This document shows positions 52,909 through 64,000 of a stretch of DNA of 64,000 nt, piece by piece; the stretch's first letter is position 1; each line of letters starts with the position of its first letter. Source of the stretch: Tomocerus qinae (taxonomy: Eukaryota > Arthropoda > Collembola > Entomobryomorpha > Tomoceridae); NCBI GenBank assembly GCA_020055645.1, contig CM034548.1, positions 45,872,296-45,936,295 on the forward strand. The letters run 5' to 3'. Made by a program: the position numbers and the translations under genes. Below the pieces are notes generated by a model. It ran no database searches and was not told the DNA's origin. It worked only from the letters and a program-made list of their open reading frames with translations.

Positions 52909-54880
52909 TAATATATTCCTTGTGCTTGTGCTCTTTGAAAACATTTTAACAGGCAACAACATGACAAGTACTATAGCAATCTAGCAATAGTAAAAATGAA
53001 TTGGTGCAAATGAGTAGCTCCGAATGGTGCAAACATTTTGCTATAGTGCACAAAATACTGATTCAAGGGGCAAGGAAAGAATCTCAATTCTGTTCCAATG
53101 AGTTGAATACAATTGAGAAATCATAGAGGCATTAAACTTTTATAATGATAGAACAACTTAGTAGAGACATACTTATGCAGATACAACTAAAGTAATGAGT
53201 GTTGGCCATAAAAAGCGTGTGGACATAGAATGAAAGTTGAATTGAATGAAAGGGAGTCAATGCAGTGAAATAGTGAAGTGGTTATTGGGGATATTGGTGC
53301 ATTGACTAAAAAGGCAATAAAAATAGAGAAGGATGATGAGAGTGCGGAGAGAAATGGGAGAAAGTGGATCGTTGGCCAAGTATCTCTGTACGAAAGAATA
53401 AGAGCTAATTTTGCAAACTTGTTGATTTCGTGGCTCTTGCTCCTTCTCACAGTCCAAGTCTATATCTAATGCCAAGTGATTGACTCAGAAATGAAAGAGA
53501 GGAAGATGATATCAAGATGAATTCAAGTAACACTGTCCCGATATCTCCCAGACTCATCCCTATCTTTCCTTCCATTTATTTCCGACTACAGCAATCGCAC
53601 GCAAAGCAAAAGTACTTACTTAACTCTCGTATCTGAGAATTTTGTAGCCGAGTAGCTTTTTGCCTGCCATCTCATCTGTTCGAATGAATGCATAAAATAT
53701 CTTAATGTATGTACATAGGTACTTTCTCCATAAAATCTCGCTTTGATTCACTCAAGTGAACTGAATGTGGTATTTCTCATTTTTGTATTCCAAAAAATTG
53801 TTGTATCCGAAAGCTATACTTCTTTCTAGGTAATGGCGTGTACGTAAGCTTGAGCTCAGCAAATTCTTTGGTATCCTTCTATGGAATAATATTATAACTG
53901 AGCATTCGAGTTTTGCTCTACATGTGTAACTCCAACTCTGTTTCTGCTACTTTCTATGCTACCAATATTGGATCGAATTTATTTTGTTGCACATAGATTT
54001 GTATACTCCACAGATGTGTACTAGAATTGGAATTGCTTGAAATAGCGTATTTCCCATCGCTCTGCATTCTACATGTTCATTTCATTCCGAATACACATAT
54101 ATTACAGTTATTGTTAGAATGGAAAGCACTAGGGCAAAATATTTTCAATATTGCATACATGGGTTATTGTGTTGGAGGATGGAGAATAGGGAATGGAACG
54201 TTCCAATGTTCATTCCAATGCACAACTACCTATGTTTATATATTATGCTCTATGTGTAACTACTATGTGTACGTAACTTCATGATACAACTTTTTGAATA
54301 TTTTTGAATGAAATGAAACCAATAACGAATGATTGCTATATAGATGCATAATATGCTAGCACCCCTCTCATTGCAAAGAATATCCGTATGCTAAAGATAG
54401 AAATACATACTGAAGCTGATAACACAATGCATGCAATTGTACCTACCGATAAAGAAAATTTGGCCATTTCACACTACAGTTGCCTAATAATAAGTAGGAT
54501 GCATGTAAGCAGGGAAATAGCTTAGGCTTAATAGTATTATTTGAAAGAGTGTTAATTAGGAATGCACGACTTACTTTATTTTGTCTCGTGTTGACAGTCC
54601 AGTCTATGACTCTGTCTTCTAAGATATCTCACAATGAGGAGGAAGGAGAATGTAGTTTGATAAGTTTTCGATCTGGAAATTATTGGTGATAATTAAGTCT
54701 CTTGTGTCATTCAAATAAAATATGCAGGATTGCAAGAATTGTTCCGTCCCTGTTTCAGGCAAGTGTAGAAAACAAGCGTGTCTTGTCGTGTCTTTTGTGT
54801 GCAGAATGCGTGCCCAGACTAAAGAGGGAAAATAAGATATTCACTTTTCACAGAATTGTGTCAGAGTCAACTGAGTGTTG
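52909..54880. other. non-coding stretch, no supportable gene
   Basis: Nothing beyond short open frames and a 12-base palindrome (TGGAACGTTCCA at 54,194-54,205). Confidence 0.6.
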
Positions 54881-55978
54881 TTTGGGAGAAAGAAAGTCAG
54901 ATAGTATAATCGTATCACTTAATATGACGAATGAGTGGAGAAGGCTGGATTAGTAGTTGGAATTTGTGTGGTGAAAGGAGTGAAAGTAGAACTGATGAGT
55001 GATGAGATGGATTGACTGGGGAGAACTGACAACTCAAGTCCAGGTACGTGGTTCTTTGTAACAGAACTGAAGTGGAATGAAAGCAGGGTGAGTTGAGTAG
55101 TGCAAGTATGTAGCTGTTGTGAAAATGTTGTACAGGTAGGTAGGAGAGATATGATGAGTGCTGTTGGAATCACCGCGAGGGAATGAGACAGCGCGCTCCG
55201 CTCAGATTTGGACTTTGTGTGTCTGGTATGTGTGTCTACGTAAGTACGTATGTATGATATGCTTTGGCTGAGGTTGAGTTGAGTCTCGGGCAGAGTGCGA
55301 GTCCTGGCTCACTGTGTTGACTCTCTGAGTGGCGGAACTTGTATGTTTCGTTTCGGGTGACTCTGGAATGATTTTATATACAATAGTGATACTAGAAGTA
55401 GAAGAGCTGAGAGGGCTCGTCCGAATTATCGGAGAATCGGGGAGTTTGTGAGCCCTTTTCACTGGGAAAACTTTTATAGTGGCCAAAGAAAGTTTGGAGC
55501 GAGTGACTAAGGATTGGCTGCTACTTCCACCCACGCAATCATCACAGTCGAGAATGCCTCATGGAAGAGATCGATCGACCCCCTGCGGCTTTTCCCGCCC
55601 CTCTCGCCCGCCTGTATCTTCCCCGCCTAGGACTCTCCAAGTCTCACATACTCACTAATACGTTCTACTAATGTATACTGTAAACTTTTCCTGCCTTCAC
55701 TCACACCGGCACAATATCCATGCATTAACTCGGCATCTTTCTGGACTCTCTCTATTTTCTATGGACTCGGAAGACTTTCCCACACTCTCAGCCACATTCC
55801 GAGCCACTACTTACTTCCCTGTCCGTCAATCTTCTCAACTCCATCGGCATCAACCTCACTTCATTTCACTCACTCCACTTACTTGACTTTACTTGACTTA
55901 CTACACTTATCATCATCAGCATTATTACACTCTTAACTACTTACCTATTATACACTACATTATTATTATTATGTACCC

Positions 55979-56009
<31 letters not shown>

Positions 56010-56340
56010 TAATATATAGCAGTGCATATACTATGTATGACAACAGCCCGGTCATTTCCGTTGGTGAGATGCGTTCGCACTAACACAAGCCAAACACTTA
56101 AATGCATTCACACAAACATACACACAAGTAAATAATCAGAGCACAGCTTTCTCTTCCGCTTTCTCCACTCTCTCCCCGCACAATCCTCTACAGTCGCCAA
56201 TTTCCCACACTCGCTTTCTCCATCCATTCACTACCACGCCACTGGACACTTTCATTCATGCCTTCTTCCCTAACTACTGCATTCTGCCGCTTAGAGGCCT
56301 TTCTGTTTAGTAGTATATCCATTCCTTCCTAGTAACTACT
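54880..56340. promoter_or_regulatory. strong purine-to-pyrimidine switch with CpG-richer core, possible promoter zone
   Basis: From about 54,900 to 55,500 the + strand is G-rich and purine-biased (GAGTG, GAAGTAG and GGAGAA types). From about 55,560 to 55,920, and again at 56,130-56,340, it is C/T-rich with few G. The centre (about 55,430-55,625) is the most CpG-dense non-coding DNA in the window, including CGATCGACCCCCTGCGG and CCCGCCCCTCTCGCCCGCC. This repeats the pattern at 21.5 kb. A divergent promoter or CpG-island-like start region of genes mostly outside the window is my inference. The S/T-rich open frames here simply follow from the strand composition. Confidence 0.35.
55979..56004. 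repeat. AT dinucleotide microsatellite
   Basis: About thirteen uninterrupted AT units, followed by imperfect AT-rich sequence to about 56,018 and preceded by a short ATT trinucleotide run at about 55,960-55,971. Confidence 0.95.
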
Positions 56341-56349
56341 TGTTTATAC

Positions 56350-59300
56350 TCACCACTTTCAATATCCTACATGTGGACTCCGCCAGGACATTTATTAATT
56401 CCCATTATAAGTAACCACAAAGTAATTATTTGTTAAATACCTACCATCATTATGCTAATTGGCATTTATATCTTGTTTTTCGTTGCCACAATATCTAACC
56501 AGAAACTATGCCGTGACTTATGCCATGCCATTGACTACTCCTATGAAACAATATATGCTTAACACATACATGCACTACCACAATAAGCCTCTGCTATTTA
56601 CTGAGGAAGCCTTATATATGAAAAATAATGAAAATAAATTTTATGTGCTGCTTTCTTTTTGATTGGGTAAACACTTAATAATAATTTACTGCCAAGGTAG
56701 GCCCTAGGACAATACTGCAAAAGAAAGGATTCCTATTGCATAAACTAAACACATTCTTGTAATGCATGTGATGAAAGAAGGCATTACTTACTAGTTATTG
56801 CTACTAACTCATAATTAAGCTGTACATTGTTTCTAATTTTTATTGTAAATGTTACATTACTTTAACGTGTTATACCTTTAAAAGATTGTTAATTATATTA
56901 GTATAGATATTATGGAACTGATTAGTGTACTATGATTAATGTTGACAGATGGGGCAATTTATATCTCGTAGGTAGGCATCTATTTTAATGCGATGACTTT
57001 ATTGTTTTTATTATAGGGGATGTATGTAAGTAGAACGCTCTCAGACAACAATTGAAGGCCTGAATCAAATAGCAGATGCATAGTTCAGATTTGAAAATTT
57101 ATAATTCTGCTGAACGCTTTGTTTATCATGATCTTCATTCTGTGTTGGTTATTAGTGTACGTGTCCATAGTAAATTAGTCCAAATTGGAATGTGGTGTTG
57201 GTACGTAGGGGGAAAGGAGGGCTCGGGGACTTTAATCATTTCATTCACAGATTCACATAATGTCTCCCACCACAGCCTCGCGTACATTGTCCTGGGAGCT
57301 GTGCGGAAACGATATGGAAGATACATACTCGACTCTCTTGTCTTGTCTTCCTTGTCGCTCTTCATGAATTATACCACATTGTTAACGGGATGACAAAATG
57401 ATAGGAAAACACATCCATCACATGAAAATTGACTCGACTTGACTTGAGTGAGGCACATACACACTATATGTAATAATAATAATCGTATATGTGTATAGAG
57501 AGCAGGGAGTGGAGAAAGTCTTTCTCAGCTAAGTGACGTATGTACGTACATGTAGCAAGTGACTGCCTGGCTGCACCAGAAAATCTAAACTCGACACTGT
57601 AATGGAAATGGCTGGGGGAGACGAGTACAAAGAAGGAACAAATAAGCGCGGCTTCTATCTGTATTCTGCATTGTACATTGACAGAGGAGAATTCATTCTT
57701 GAATCCCCAAAAATCTCCATTAGCTCACACTCGAGTCGAGAGTCTCACAGAACTAAATTTGCATTATTAATGCATCTTTGGCAGAGAATGGGATGGGGGT
57801 CGCATCATTTGCTTATGATGAGCAGCTCAATATTTCACAGCCCCAAACTCGGCATTTGAATAGACACTCTTCCACAGATTGGAAGCCAGCCTCGCCAAAG
57901 TTTATACTAGTCTCAAACAGCAGGAGCTATGTATCTAGTATCTACAATTCATAGTCTTCCTATTACTTTGTTGTTGTTAATGTATGTATCTGAAAACAGG
58001 TCACTCACAGCATAATAAGTTCAGTCTCATGAAAATAACAAATATTTCCAAGCACTAAATAAACACTCGTATTTCAATGAAGCAGCTGAAACATTCTTTG
58101 AAAGAACATATTATACACTTTCTTCATTATAGTCATTAGCACAATACCTCCTTATTCTGCATCTGTTTCTTTAGACTCCAGTCTAAACTCTAACAACCGC
58201 AATGCCATTCTCTATCAATTCAAGGAACTCCACAAATGAAAATTAACGCTTTCAAAATATTTACAATTATGCACTCATCGTATAACTAATGAAAACTTCC
58301 GTTTTTGTGTAATTATTCCCAAAGGATAGACAACATGTGCTAACCTATTCCTGTACAATAGACGGCAGTAATAGTTACTATAACTTCATGTTATGTTATA
58401 TAACCGAGCGAGTATCGTATCTACATTTCATTTAACTGTTGTTGAAACGAATCCCCTTCAAGGACAAGCAAGCATAAAGGGAAATTATCCGATGCATCAG
58501 AAAATGTAATTAGTTTTGTGTAAATTACTTGTAAAGAATTTCTGTGCATTGGGGCAATCAAAACACTACTTATTCAAACTTTGATGCTACTATATTAAAA
58601 CATTATAGAAATATAAATAATTTGCCTTGTAAATTTTGACTTTGGGTCCTGAGTAGTTTACACTTACTATTTTCAGCGTTGTAATAATAAACCGAAACCG
58701 GAATGAAATGAGCAGCATTCCAAAGGCAGTCTTTGTCAATCATTCAAATTAGTGATTATTGTGCGGCATGGTCCATATAAACTGTAGAGATGTCAATATT
58801 TTAAATTATTAAATCCTTAGTTTACTTCACCTGTTTGCCTTTAAAAGAAAATGTACTTTTACAGACAAATATACTTTAGGATAAAGTATTGGGTGTACAA
58901 GGTGGTCTACAGTACACACTAAAAAGTAACCAGTTTAAGTTATTGAAACAGATGAAGTGTCTAACTGAATATTTCTTGTTTAGAAACAAGTTAGTGCTTT
59001 TTCTCCAGGGATCTTAATATTTTAGAAGAATGTTTGTAGTATATTCCACTAGAAATAACAAGCACCTCGAATCTCTTATCACCATTGAATCATCTTTAAT
59101 ATTTTTGTTCTGGTGCGTTTTGAAATTTTTGCGATTTTTAATTTTATTTGGTATGATGATATAAAACGCTATAAAAGAAAAGTGAAATTGGAGAACAACA
59201 ACGACATTAAATTAGACATTTTTCACAGATTAGTGCTCAAATATGCATATTAAGAGTACGATTATAATACAAGAGGAATGGTCTACTCACAAATTACAAA

Positions 59301-59592
59301 ATTCATTAAAACATATCTTATAGTTTTTGTTCGTATGATTTAAATTTACTATTTGCGCGTTGAAAAAAGACGATTTGTGTAGAAAGCAGTCAAAGCGGAC
59401 AAATTGAAAGATTTTGTAGGATTACGTAGGAGTCATAATTACATGTTTTAAAGGGAAATGTCTAATGAGATCACTTTGTGCATATCTTGAAATGCTAGCA
59501 TTGTGGTAAAATCAAAGAGTTGAGGTGCTCCCTAAATAGTAGTAGGGGGACGACGGAGTAGCCCTCACCCCATCGCCATCTTGGATTCTGAG
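56350..59592. other. non-coding stretch, no supportable gene
   Basis: AT-rich DNA without a recognisable exon. At about 59,535-59,580 the sequence turns abruptly GC-richer (AGGGGGACGACGGAG...), just before the tandem repeat. That may be the edge of an inserted or duplicated block. Confidence 0.5.
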
Positions 59593-59888
59593 GCTCGCAC
59601 ACTTATCCTCATAGCCTACGGCACTCATGGAAGTACAGACACTAACCTTACTCTTATGCTTGCATAGTATTCCTCACCCCAAATTATATTAACTTCTTAC
59701 GCTCGCATACTTATCCTCATAGCCTACGGCCCTCATGGAAGTACAGACACTAACCTTACTCTTATGCTTGCATAGTAATCCTCACCCCAAATTATATTGA
59801 CTTCTTACGCTCGCATACTTATCCTCATAGCCTACGGCATTCATAAAAGTACAGGCACTAACCTAACTGTTACACTTGGATAGTAGCA
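59593..59888. repeat. 108-base tandem repeat, about 2.7 copies
   Basis: Units start at 59,593, 59,701 and 59,809, each with GCTCGCA(C/T)ACTTATCCTC. The first two copies differ at about four of 108 positions. The third is partial (about 80 bases) and more diverged. The unit has no open frame. High identity of the first two copies points to fairly recent duplication or homogenisation. Confidence 0.92.
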
Positions 59889-59890
59889 AC

Positions 59891-60346
59891 CATACTCTGT
59901 GGCAATTTATTAATACATCATTCACAATTTAGTGCTTACATATAATTAACGTGATGCAATATAGGTATATCGTATTCATGTATTATGTATATCTATAAGG
60001 GTGATTGATGTCTAATTACTGTAAAATATAATAATGACAATGTAAATTGGATCTTTTGAATACTCAATGATAATGAAGACTAATGTGTAGACACCACCTT
60101 CGATAATACTATTAATTTTATAATTTTAATTAAATAGACACAAAGTGACACTCCCATGCTATATTATTATTACATCATTTACAACTTAAATGCATGTGTA
60201 CTATCACATTATGTATATATCATATTCATATATATATCTATAAGAATAAAAGGTCTATAACAATAACATACATTAAATAATATGATCAGGTACATGTAAA
60301 TACTTGTTTGATGAGGACGAACGTGTAGACACAACCACGTAATGAT
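59891..60346. repeat. older diverged direct duplication (about 0.2 kb units)
   Basis: The segment at about 59,891-60,106 and that at about 60,147-60,346 share the same order of landmarks: CACTC near the start, TACATCATT(C/T)ACAA, TATATC.TATTCAT, ATATCTATAAG, and a final GTGTAGACAC. Many substitutions and indels separate them, so the duplication is much older than the 108-base array beside it. Confidence 0.65.
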
Positions 60347-60886
60347 CTACGCGCAAGTAAGGTAAGCACAATCGATGAATGTAAATGGGTGAGTATTAAC
60401 GATTAATGGCATGCAATGACCATCTAAGTATTTAAGGATACTTGATACGTTCAAGTATAAAGTATAAACAAGTCAATTTTAGGGACACATACGAAAATAC
60501 ACACTTTTTGATACTTTTCAATATCAGTGCAATGGAAATAAGTTATTTCTGAAAGTGCAGCATACTTCTGAAACAAAGAGATGATGTGACATTTAGTCAG
60601 ATAATCCTTTCTCAGAAGTACCTTTACATGAAAGGTTGTCTTTTTATGCTTGTTACAACTTGCATATTTTTTTAAATTACACGAAGAATTGTACTTAACA
60701 ATAAATTCGTTTTAAAAGTTTATTCAACCAAATATAATCATTCATACCAATTTATTACTTCACAACCGCAACCATCTAACTCTCAAAAGTTCTGTTCCTG
60801 TTACACATTTTCAAAATGGAAAATTGTCCTTTTGTGAGGTGTTTGGCTGGAAATTTGAACAGCATTTTTTAAAGCAGATTCACCAG
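60347..60886. other. non-coding lead-in to the zinc-finger/polymerase relic
   Basis: AT-rich DNA. A short frame from the ATG at 60,816 carries CPFVRC and stops at 60,870-60,872. It could be a remnant of the N-terminus of the broken gene that follows, but is too short to call. Confidence 0.35.
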
Positions 60887-60950
60887 TGTTCATCTTGTTT
60901 GAAAGTTTAAAGAAGTTTTGTCACTGCATTGGTAAATACTAAACATAATA
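60887..60950 (+). pseudogene. possible decayed C2H2 zinc finger
   Basis: Read from 60,887, CSSCLKV then a TAA stop and RSFVTALVN...TKH keeps the spacing of a C2H2 finger: CxxC, a stop where the conserved Phe would stand, Asn at the first His position, and a final His close to place. It lies just upstream of the better-preserved finger exon on the same strand, so I read it as a broken part of the same ancestral gene. The match is short and could be chance. Confidence 0.35.
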
Positions 60951-61032
60951 TACCACATAATCTTCAATATTTAAATATTTTTAAACGTTTGACTAAACTA
61001 TAGACTTAATAAAATGACTTATTTATTTTCAG

Positions 61033-61445
61033 CGTGTCTAAAGTGTCCCAAACTATTCAAGACACTTGATTTAATGGAAGACCATCTCCTTACGGACCAC
61101 ATCTGCATTATTCTAGACGACGACCAATTATTATGCATCTGCGTTCAATCACTGGAGTCCCAAGGTTTGGATACAAGGAAACGTGGAAGAGAAGATGAAG
61201 AAATCTCCTGCAAGAGGCCGAAAATTTCAAATGTTGCCGGACATTCTGACCCTTGTTCCTGTGTCAGCACAGTTGAGATATTCAAGACTAGCGACATTTG
61301 TGACAAAATCCTTGAAATTGTCAATGTGTTTATAAGATCTAAGTATTGTCCTGCTTGTGACATTGTTTTCATCAGCCATAGTCTACAATTACATTTAGTT
61401 GAACTCCATCCAGACTTTTTCAAAATGTTGATTTTAATCAAGTAG
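61033..61445 (+). pseudogene. C2H2 zinc-finger segment of a broken element-borne gene
   Basis: The frame is open from 61,014 to the TAG at 61,443-61,445. TTATTTTCAG ending at 61,032 looks like a splice acceptor, so the real exon may begin at 61,033. Two C2H2-type fingers are visible. The first is CLKCPKLFKTLDLMEDH with a second His five residues on (CxxC, 12 residues, HxxxxH). The second is CPACDIVFISHSLQLHLVELH near the end, with one residue fewer between Cys and His. Between them is a basic stretch (TRKRGRE, SCKRPKI). Straight after the stop, in a shifted frame, the sequence resumes as the N-terminal region of a family-B polymerase protein, so I take this as the surviving 5' coding part of that gene. 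A separate small zinc-finger gene is the alternative. Confidence 0.6.
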
Positions 61446-61448
61446 GAA

Positions 61449-64000
61449 TGGGTGGGGAGCACTTAGAATTAAACTTAGTTCAAAGTGCATTTGACATTTA
61501 CCATGAATTCAATTGTAGTTTGGATCATGTAGTTGTCAAGTGATATTCGTGGGATATTTCATAGTTTAAGAAATCAAATTTATCAATATTTGGACATCAT
61601 TTTAGAGGAGTGGACATTTAAGGTCCATTTTGATATAGTGGTTGGATTTAAAAACAACAGGATGATACATTAATACACGACTCTAGACATTTCCAGGCTT
61701 TCATGTTTCCTGTTTTAAATATTGAAAATGCAAAATGTCCTATTAAAGTTACAATGATCATTTTGCTGAAAGACTTCAAGAACATGTAAGAAATGGATCA
61801 GGTGGAACATAGATAATATTAAGGAGTTTAAAATGACTATTGTTATATATACTTTGGTGGGGAGAAACATAATTTTACCAGATATCTAAAAAGCAAAAAC
61901 AAAACATTTGTTAATATAGTTGTTGATGATAACTTATGTTTTAAACGTAATATATGCTCATGAGAGTGTACACGCAAGCAGGTGCATCCTAACAATGTAA
62001 ATCGTACTTTAGAAGCGTGAAATTTTATGAAGACATATTAGATAATGGAAAAGTAAACTGATTGGAATTGATTTTCCATTCTCATTAAAATAAATACAAA
62101 AATTTGAAAGGCAGAACCTGAGATTGCACTTTACAGTGATTAGGTTTCATGAATTTTTAGAAAAACGTAAAAATTAAAAGCAAAATTGACGAAGAAAATA
62201 ATTATGATGCCATAATTGATGCAGTGGCAATTGGTGTAGGTAGTAATGGAGATTCTGATGATGATGTAACAGAAAAGGAGAAAGTCATATGAGCAAAAAC
62301 AAGGAGAGATCATTGACTACGTGTTCCGTTGCATGTGTGCAAGGATATTAGGCCAATTAAAAATAGATTTACTATTAATAATGGATGACAATACAGAAGA
62401 TCATTTTGTTTTCATTAAAAGTCTACCTAAATTGATCTATATAATATTTCCAAACATGTATGTAGATATTGTTCAGGGTTTTTAATGACGATTATGACGA
62501 ACATGAAATCAGTTCTTCACTGATAGATAAAACAGTACTTCAAAGCATAATTTTTTGAAATTTGAAAGTTTGCCGTACCAAATGTCTCCATTCACTGTTA
62601 CCGCAGATTTTGAATCTTTCCTTAAATTTCACTGGAAAATTTTAGAAATCAAAATAAGTGACAAAAAGAAGAAAACGCCAAACACTGCAAAAGTACACTT
62701 CATAAAGCTAGTGGTTTTAGTGGCGATGTTTTAATTGAAAGGTAAAAAAATGTAGCAGCCATATAGGTAGAAAACGAAACAGATGATGTTTCCAAAACGA
62801 TTTCGACAGAAATTTTAGCACTCAATGAAGAATTAGCAAAATTGAAATGAGAGAGTATGAAAAGGAAGCTAAGAAAATATGATAATTAGTGAAGAAGATA
62901 ACCACAGTTTAGAAATCTGCACAAGCTGTGTATAGTACTAAATGTTATTTTTGTCACAAAGCCTTTACGTTCAAAGATTTTAAGGAAAAGAAAATAGTTA
63001 GACATCATGAACATTTACACACCTATAATTTTATTGGTTTTGCACACAAATCGTGCATATGTTCTACACCTAAAACATTAACCGTAGCGCTTCCATAATT
63101 TTACAGGGGCTATGATGGGCACTACGGCAGCTTCTGAGGATCTTGTTAAAAGAGGTTGTAGCATTCCGCAAACATCGGAAAAGTTTATGAGCATTATAAT
63201 TAACAGCAGATCAAATTTATTGACACTGCACTTTATGCCTGAAAGTTTAGAGATTTAGTCAAGGATCTAAAGGAATTTCCTATAACAAGAGATTTATTTT
63301 CAATATAGCAAAGAACAGGTAGATTTTCTTTTAAATAAAGGTGCATATCCATATTCTTATATGGATTCTGTAGAAAAGTTCAAGGAAACAGAATTACCGC
63401 CAAAATCAACTTTTAAAAATGATCTAACCGGTAAAGATATAGACGATGATGTGTACTGCAATGCTCAGAAAGTTTTGGAAGGAGTTTGGCATTCGTAATA
63501 TGGGTGAATGGCATGATTTGTATTGTCAGCTAGATACGCGCTTTTTAGCAGATGTTTGGTTTACACTTCGTAATATAATGTACGACAAGTATATGGTCTA
63601 GATGTATGTCACTATTTCTCATTACCAATGTTAAGAATTTATTAAAGATCCTACAATGTATGTATGGCTAGAAGGTGCAATACGTGGAGGGCTAGTAGCG
63701 GGGGACTTAAGAGTTGCAAAGCAAACAATGAATATATTGTCCTGATTATGACAATAAGAAGCCATCATCTTATATTATGTACTGGGATGCAAACAATTTA
63801 TATGGTCATGCATTAAGTGAATATTTACCCATAATGGGTATAGATGGGCAACTGATGAAGAGTTAGAAGAAATAAGAAAAGATCCGAAAGTCTATATCTT
63901 GAAAATGAAAGATAATCAGAAAACATGTATGTTTTTTGAGGTTGACATGATTATCCCAGAAGATAAACATTTTTTTTAAATGCTTATCCACCCGCGCCGA
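61449..64000 (+). pseudogene. decayed protein-primed family-B DNA polymerase, Polinton/Maverick-like, 3' end outside window
   Basis: Fragments of one protein appear in the correct order, in several frames and interrupted by many stops. N-terminal region: ERLQEHVRNGSGGT (61,768-61,809, TAG next) and FVNIVVDDNLCFKR (61,907-61,948). Then EDHFVFIKSLPKL (62,396-62,434) and a CxxC (62,461-62,472). The exonuclease I motif is PFTVTADFESF, with Asp at 62,606 and Glu at 62,612. A CYFCH knuckle (62,943) is followed by RHHEHLH and FIGFAHKSC. Next come YMDSVEKFKETELPP (from 63,358), IRGG (63,680-63,691) and palm motif A YWDANNLYGHALSEYLP, with the metal-binding Asp at 63,786. The catalytic DTD motif would lie past the right edge. 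This polymerase type replicates Polinton/Maverick and adintovirus-like elements by protein priming. The number of breaks makes it non-functional and old. Integrase, packaging ATPase and capsid genes of a full element are not visible here. Confidence 0.85.

Noticed and set aside
55202-55561. S/T-rich - strand open frame, possibly an exon (contains CDDCVGGSSS)
   Set aside because: No in-frame ATG after the upstream stop, poor acceptor and donor candidates, and the amino-acid bias follows from the pyrimidine-rich strand.

Overview
This window looks like nuclear DNA from an arthropod, most likely an insect. It is AT-rich and gene-poor. The one clear multi-exon gene has short GT-AG introns of 77 to 265 bases and a AATAAA poly(A) signal, and there are transposon relics of kinds common in arthropods. 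I see no operons, ribosome binding sites or prokaryotic gene packing. The species cannot be fixed from the sequence.

Layout. 1-25,200: about 25 kb with no gene I can support; it holds a strong inverted repeat near 14.7-14.9 kb, a few small hairpins, and a switch in purine/pyrimidine strand bias near 21.5 kb. 25,634-27,428 (+): a complete four-exon gene for a ten-helix drug/metabolite-transporter family protein, closest to SLC35G1-like proteins. 27,600-38,700: no supported gene. 38,718-39,923 (-): a single long exon for an unrecognised secreted, basic, low-complexity protein with a signal peptide and possible convertase sites; it either ends at a stop at 38,718 or splices out at 38,760. 41,980-42,587: a MITE-like element of about 0.6 kb with long terminal inverted repeats. 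42,588-59,592: non-coding, with a small tandem duplication near 51.2 kb, a perfect 25-base palindrome near 52.9 kb, a second purine/pyrimidine switch near 55.5 kb and an AT microsatellite at 56.0 kb. 59,593-60,346: a 108-base tandem repeat followed by an older direct duplication. 60,887-64,000 (+): the decayed remains of a zinc-finger plus family-B DNA polymerase gene of the protein-primed type carried by Polinton/Maverick-like elements, running off the right edge.

The two host genes are far apart and nothing here ties them into one pathway. The most unusual items are the unrecognised secreted protein, the zinc-finger/polymerase relic beside recently duplicated repeats, and the two skew-switch loci, which may mark promoters of genes whose other exons lie outside the window.
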